From positions 1 to 7,106 of the forward strand of contig JAGOGF010000127.1 in assembly GCA_017996845.1 (NCBI GenBank): a DNA stretch of 7,106 nt, in the 5' to 3' direction. Shown here piece after piece: positions 5,858-7,106 of the stretch. Source of the stretch: Butyrivibrio sp. (GTDB lineage: Bacteria; Bacillota_A; Clostridia; Lachnospirales; Lachnospiraceae). A program made the position numbers and the translations under genes. The first letter of the stretch is position 1. Each line of letters starts with the position of its first letter. Below the pieces are notes generated by a model. That model saw only the letters and a program-made list of their open reading frames with translations. It was not told where the DNA came from and made no database searches.

Positions 5858-7102
5858 TTATTTTCTCTGCAGAAACTCCGGAATCTTAAGTGATTTCGGC
5901 TCTACGGTACTTCTGACACTTTCCGGACGATTCAGACCTGCTGCCGGTCTTGCAGACAACGGTATGTTCTGTGGTGCAGATGTCGCAACAGGTACTGCAG
6001 CTGTCCCTATTGGTCTTGCTGCATTTGCTGCATTCAAAGTCGTAAAATTACCATTTGGAAGCACCGTCTGCGCAGGTGTTGCTGCAGCCCTTGCAGCCTG
6101 TACTGCTGCCTGTGCCGCCTGTACTGCTTCCATCTGCGCTTTTGCAGAGGCTTTATCATCAATTCCTGTTGCAATTACTGTAATATTGCAGGAATCCGTT
6201 CTTGCTTCATCATACACTGCACCAAAGATAATATTGGCATTTTCACCTGCAAGCTGACGTACATAATCCGTCGCATCTGAGGCATCTGCCAGTCCGATAT
6301 CACCTGATACATTTACAATAACATCTGTAGCACCTGCAATCGTGGTATCCAAAAGGGGACTTTCAACTGCAAGTTTAACTGCATCTGCAGCCTTATGATC
6401 ACCCTGCCCGGCACCGATTCCAATGTGTGCAATGCCTTTTCCCTTCATAGCGGTCTGAACATCTGCAAAATCAAGATTAATCAGACCCGGTACATTAATC
6501 AGGTCAGTGATACCCTGAACAGCCTGCTGCAATACCTCATCTGCTTTTTTCAGCGCATCCGGCATTGTCGTACGCCTGTCTACAATCTGAAGCAGTTTAT
6601 CATTGGGAATGACGATCAGTGTATCCACACTGCTCTTAAGGTTTTCAATACCGCCAAGCGCATTCTGCATTCTGGTACGTGCTTCAAAACTGAAAGGCTT
6701 TGTTACGATACCTACTGTCAGAATTCCCATTTCCTTTGCAATCTTTGCAACAACAGGAGCAGCACCCGTTCCGGTTCCGCCGCCCATTCCACAGGTTACA
6801 AATACCATATCCGCACCCTTGATTGCTCCGGTAATATCTTCTGAGCTTTCCTCTGCAGCCTTCTCACCCACTTCAGGGCGTGCTCCGGCTCCAAGTCCTT
6901 TGGTCAGTTTCTCACCGATCTGTAAGAGCTTGGGTGCCTTGCACAGCTGCAAAGCCTGCTTATCGGTATTCATGCCGACAAACTCTACTCCTGTAATATT
7001 CTCTTCAACCATTCTATTAACAGCATTGTTGCCTGCGCCGCCCACCCCGACGACAATTATTTTGCAGGCATTCTCTGCATCATTCGATTTGATCTCCAGC
7101 AA
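5858..7102 (-). CDS. ftsZ: Cell division GTPase FtsZ
   Basis: FtsZ is a tubulin-like GTPase that polymerises at mid-cell into the Z ring and recruits the division machinery. The 414-aa protein is complete. It has the nucleotide-binding [13 protein letters not shown] (19-31), the tubulin/FtsZ signature GMGGGTGTG (105-113), GTP-contact FEARTR with E140 and R144, and the T7 synergy loop NLDFAD (209-214), whose D211 and D214 act on the GTP of the next subunit. The globular part ends near residue 325. An alanine-rich linker follows (about 326-403) with a heptad duplication, and then the C-terminal peptide [11 protein letters not shown] (404-414) that binds partners such as FtsA or SepF. The start is TTG at 7102-7100, chosen because it gives the expected MLEIK N-terminus and no other nearby start fits. 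Its ribosome binding site is beyond the window. A terminator follows 30 nt after the stop. Confidence 0.97.
   Translation of the reverse strand: MLEIKSNDAENACKIIVVGVGGAGNNAVNRMVEENITGVEFVGMNTDKQALQLCKAPKLLQIGEKLTKGLGAGARPEVGEKAAEESSEDITGAIKGADMVFVTCGMGGGTGTGAAPVVAKIAKEMGILTVGIVTKPFSFEARTRMQNALGGIENLKSSVDTLIVIPNDKLLQIVDRRTTMPDALKKADEVLQQAVQGITDLINVPGLINLDFADVQTAMKGKGIAHIGIGAGQGDHKAADAVKLAVESPLLDTTIAGATDVIVNVSGDIGLADASDATDYVRQLAGENANIIFGAVYDEARTDSCNITVIATGIDDKASAKAQMEAVQAAQAAVQAARAAATPAQTVLPNGNFTTLNAANAARPIGTAAVPVATSAPQNIPLSARPAAGLNRPESVRSTVEPKSLKIPEFLQRK
6086..6127 (-). repeat. Two tandem 21-nt units in the ftsZ linker
   Basis: Two adjacent 21-nt units (6127-6107 and 6106-6086) agree at 17 of 21 positions and share an identical 11-nt start, GCAGTACAGGC. 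They encode AVQAAQA and AVQAARA (residues 326-339), which looks like an in-frame duplication at the start of the disordered FtsZ linker. The short alanine/glutamine heptads could form a helix just after the globular domain. Confidence 0.7.
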
Positions 7103-7106
7103 GACA

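Noticed and set aside
5820..6257. 145-codon plus-strand open frame rich in Ala and Cys opposite the ftsZ 3' end
   Set aside because: It mirrors the alanine-rich FtsZ linker codons and has no recognisable domain or start signal.
1..7106. Search for a novel system, mobile element, CRISPR array or RNA gene
   Set aside because: All long coding regions belong to well-known families. There are no transposase remnants, terminal repeats, regularly spaced repeats or tRNA-like folds that I could recognise.

Overview
The window is ordinary low-to-mid GC Firmicute chromosome. It most likely comes from class Clostridia, and a Lachnospiraceae-type gut anaerobe is my best guess. That rests on the style of the FtsZ sequence (TTG start, N-terminus MLEIKSND, C-terminal IPEFLQRK), purine-rich ribosome binding sites of the AGGAGG/AGAGGGA type, an AT-rich sigma-A promoter, and the ftsZ-nrdR neighbourhood. 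The species cannot be named from the sequence alone.

Every gene lies on the minus strand, so transcription runs from high to low coordinates. In that order the window holds ftsZ (7102-5858), a strong intrinsic terminator (5827-5766), and nrdR (5649-5137). A near-consensus promoter (5133-5105) follows, and then a five-gene family-5 peptide/nickel ABC importer operon. Its genes are a lipoprotein substrate-binding protein (5062-3521), two permeases (3485-2541 and 2472-1642) and two ATPases (1629-775, and 756 to beyond the left edge).

The importer genes make one complete machine. The lipoprotein captures the solute outside the cell, the OppB/DppB- and OppC/DppC-type permeases form the channel, and the OppD/DppD- and OppF/DppF-type ATPases power it. 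Intergenic gaps within the operon are 12-68 nt, each downstream gene has its own ribosome binding site, and no internal terminator is convincing. The substrate cannot be decided from sequence; small peptides or nickel/metal chelates are the usual choices. ftsZ and nrdR are housekeeping genes (division ring; repression of ribonucleotide reductase genes) with no evident functional link to the importer.

The most notable observation is an apparent single-base deletion in the last ATPase gene, near positions 76-79. It moves the conserved C-terminal part of the domain into another frame. The paralogous ATPase next door gives an internal reference that places the lesion to within a codon. I found no mobile element, CRISPR array, tRNA or rRNA, and nothing that amounts to an undescribed system.
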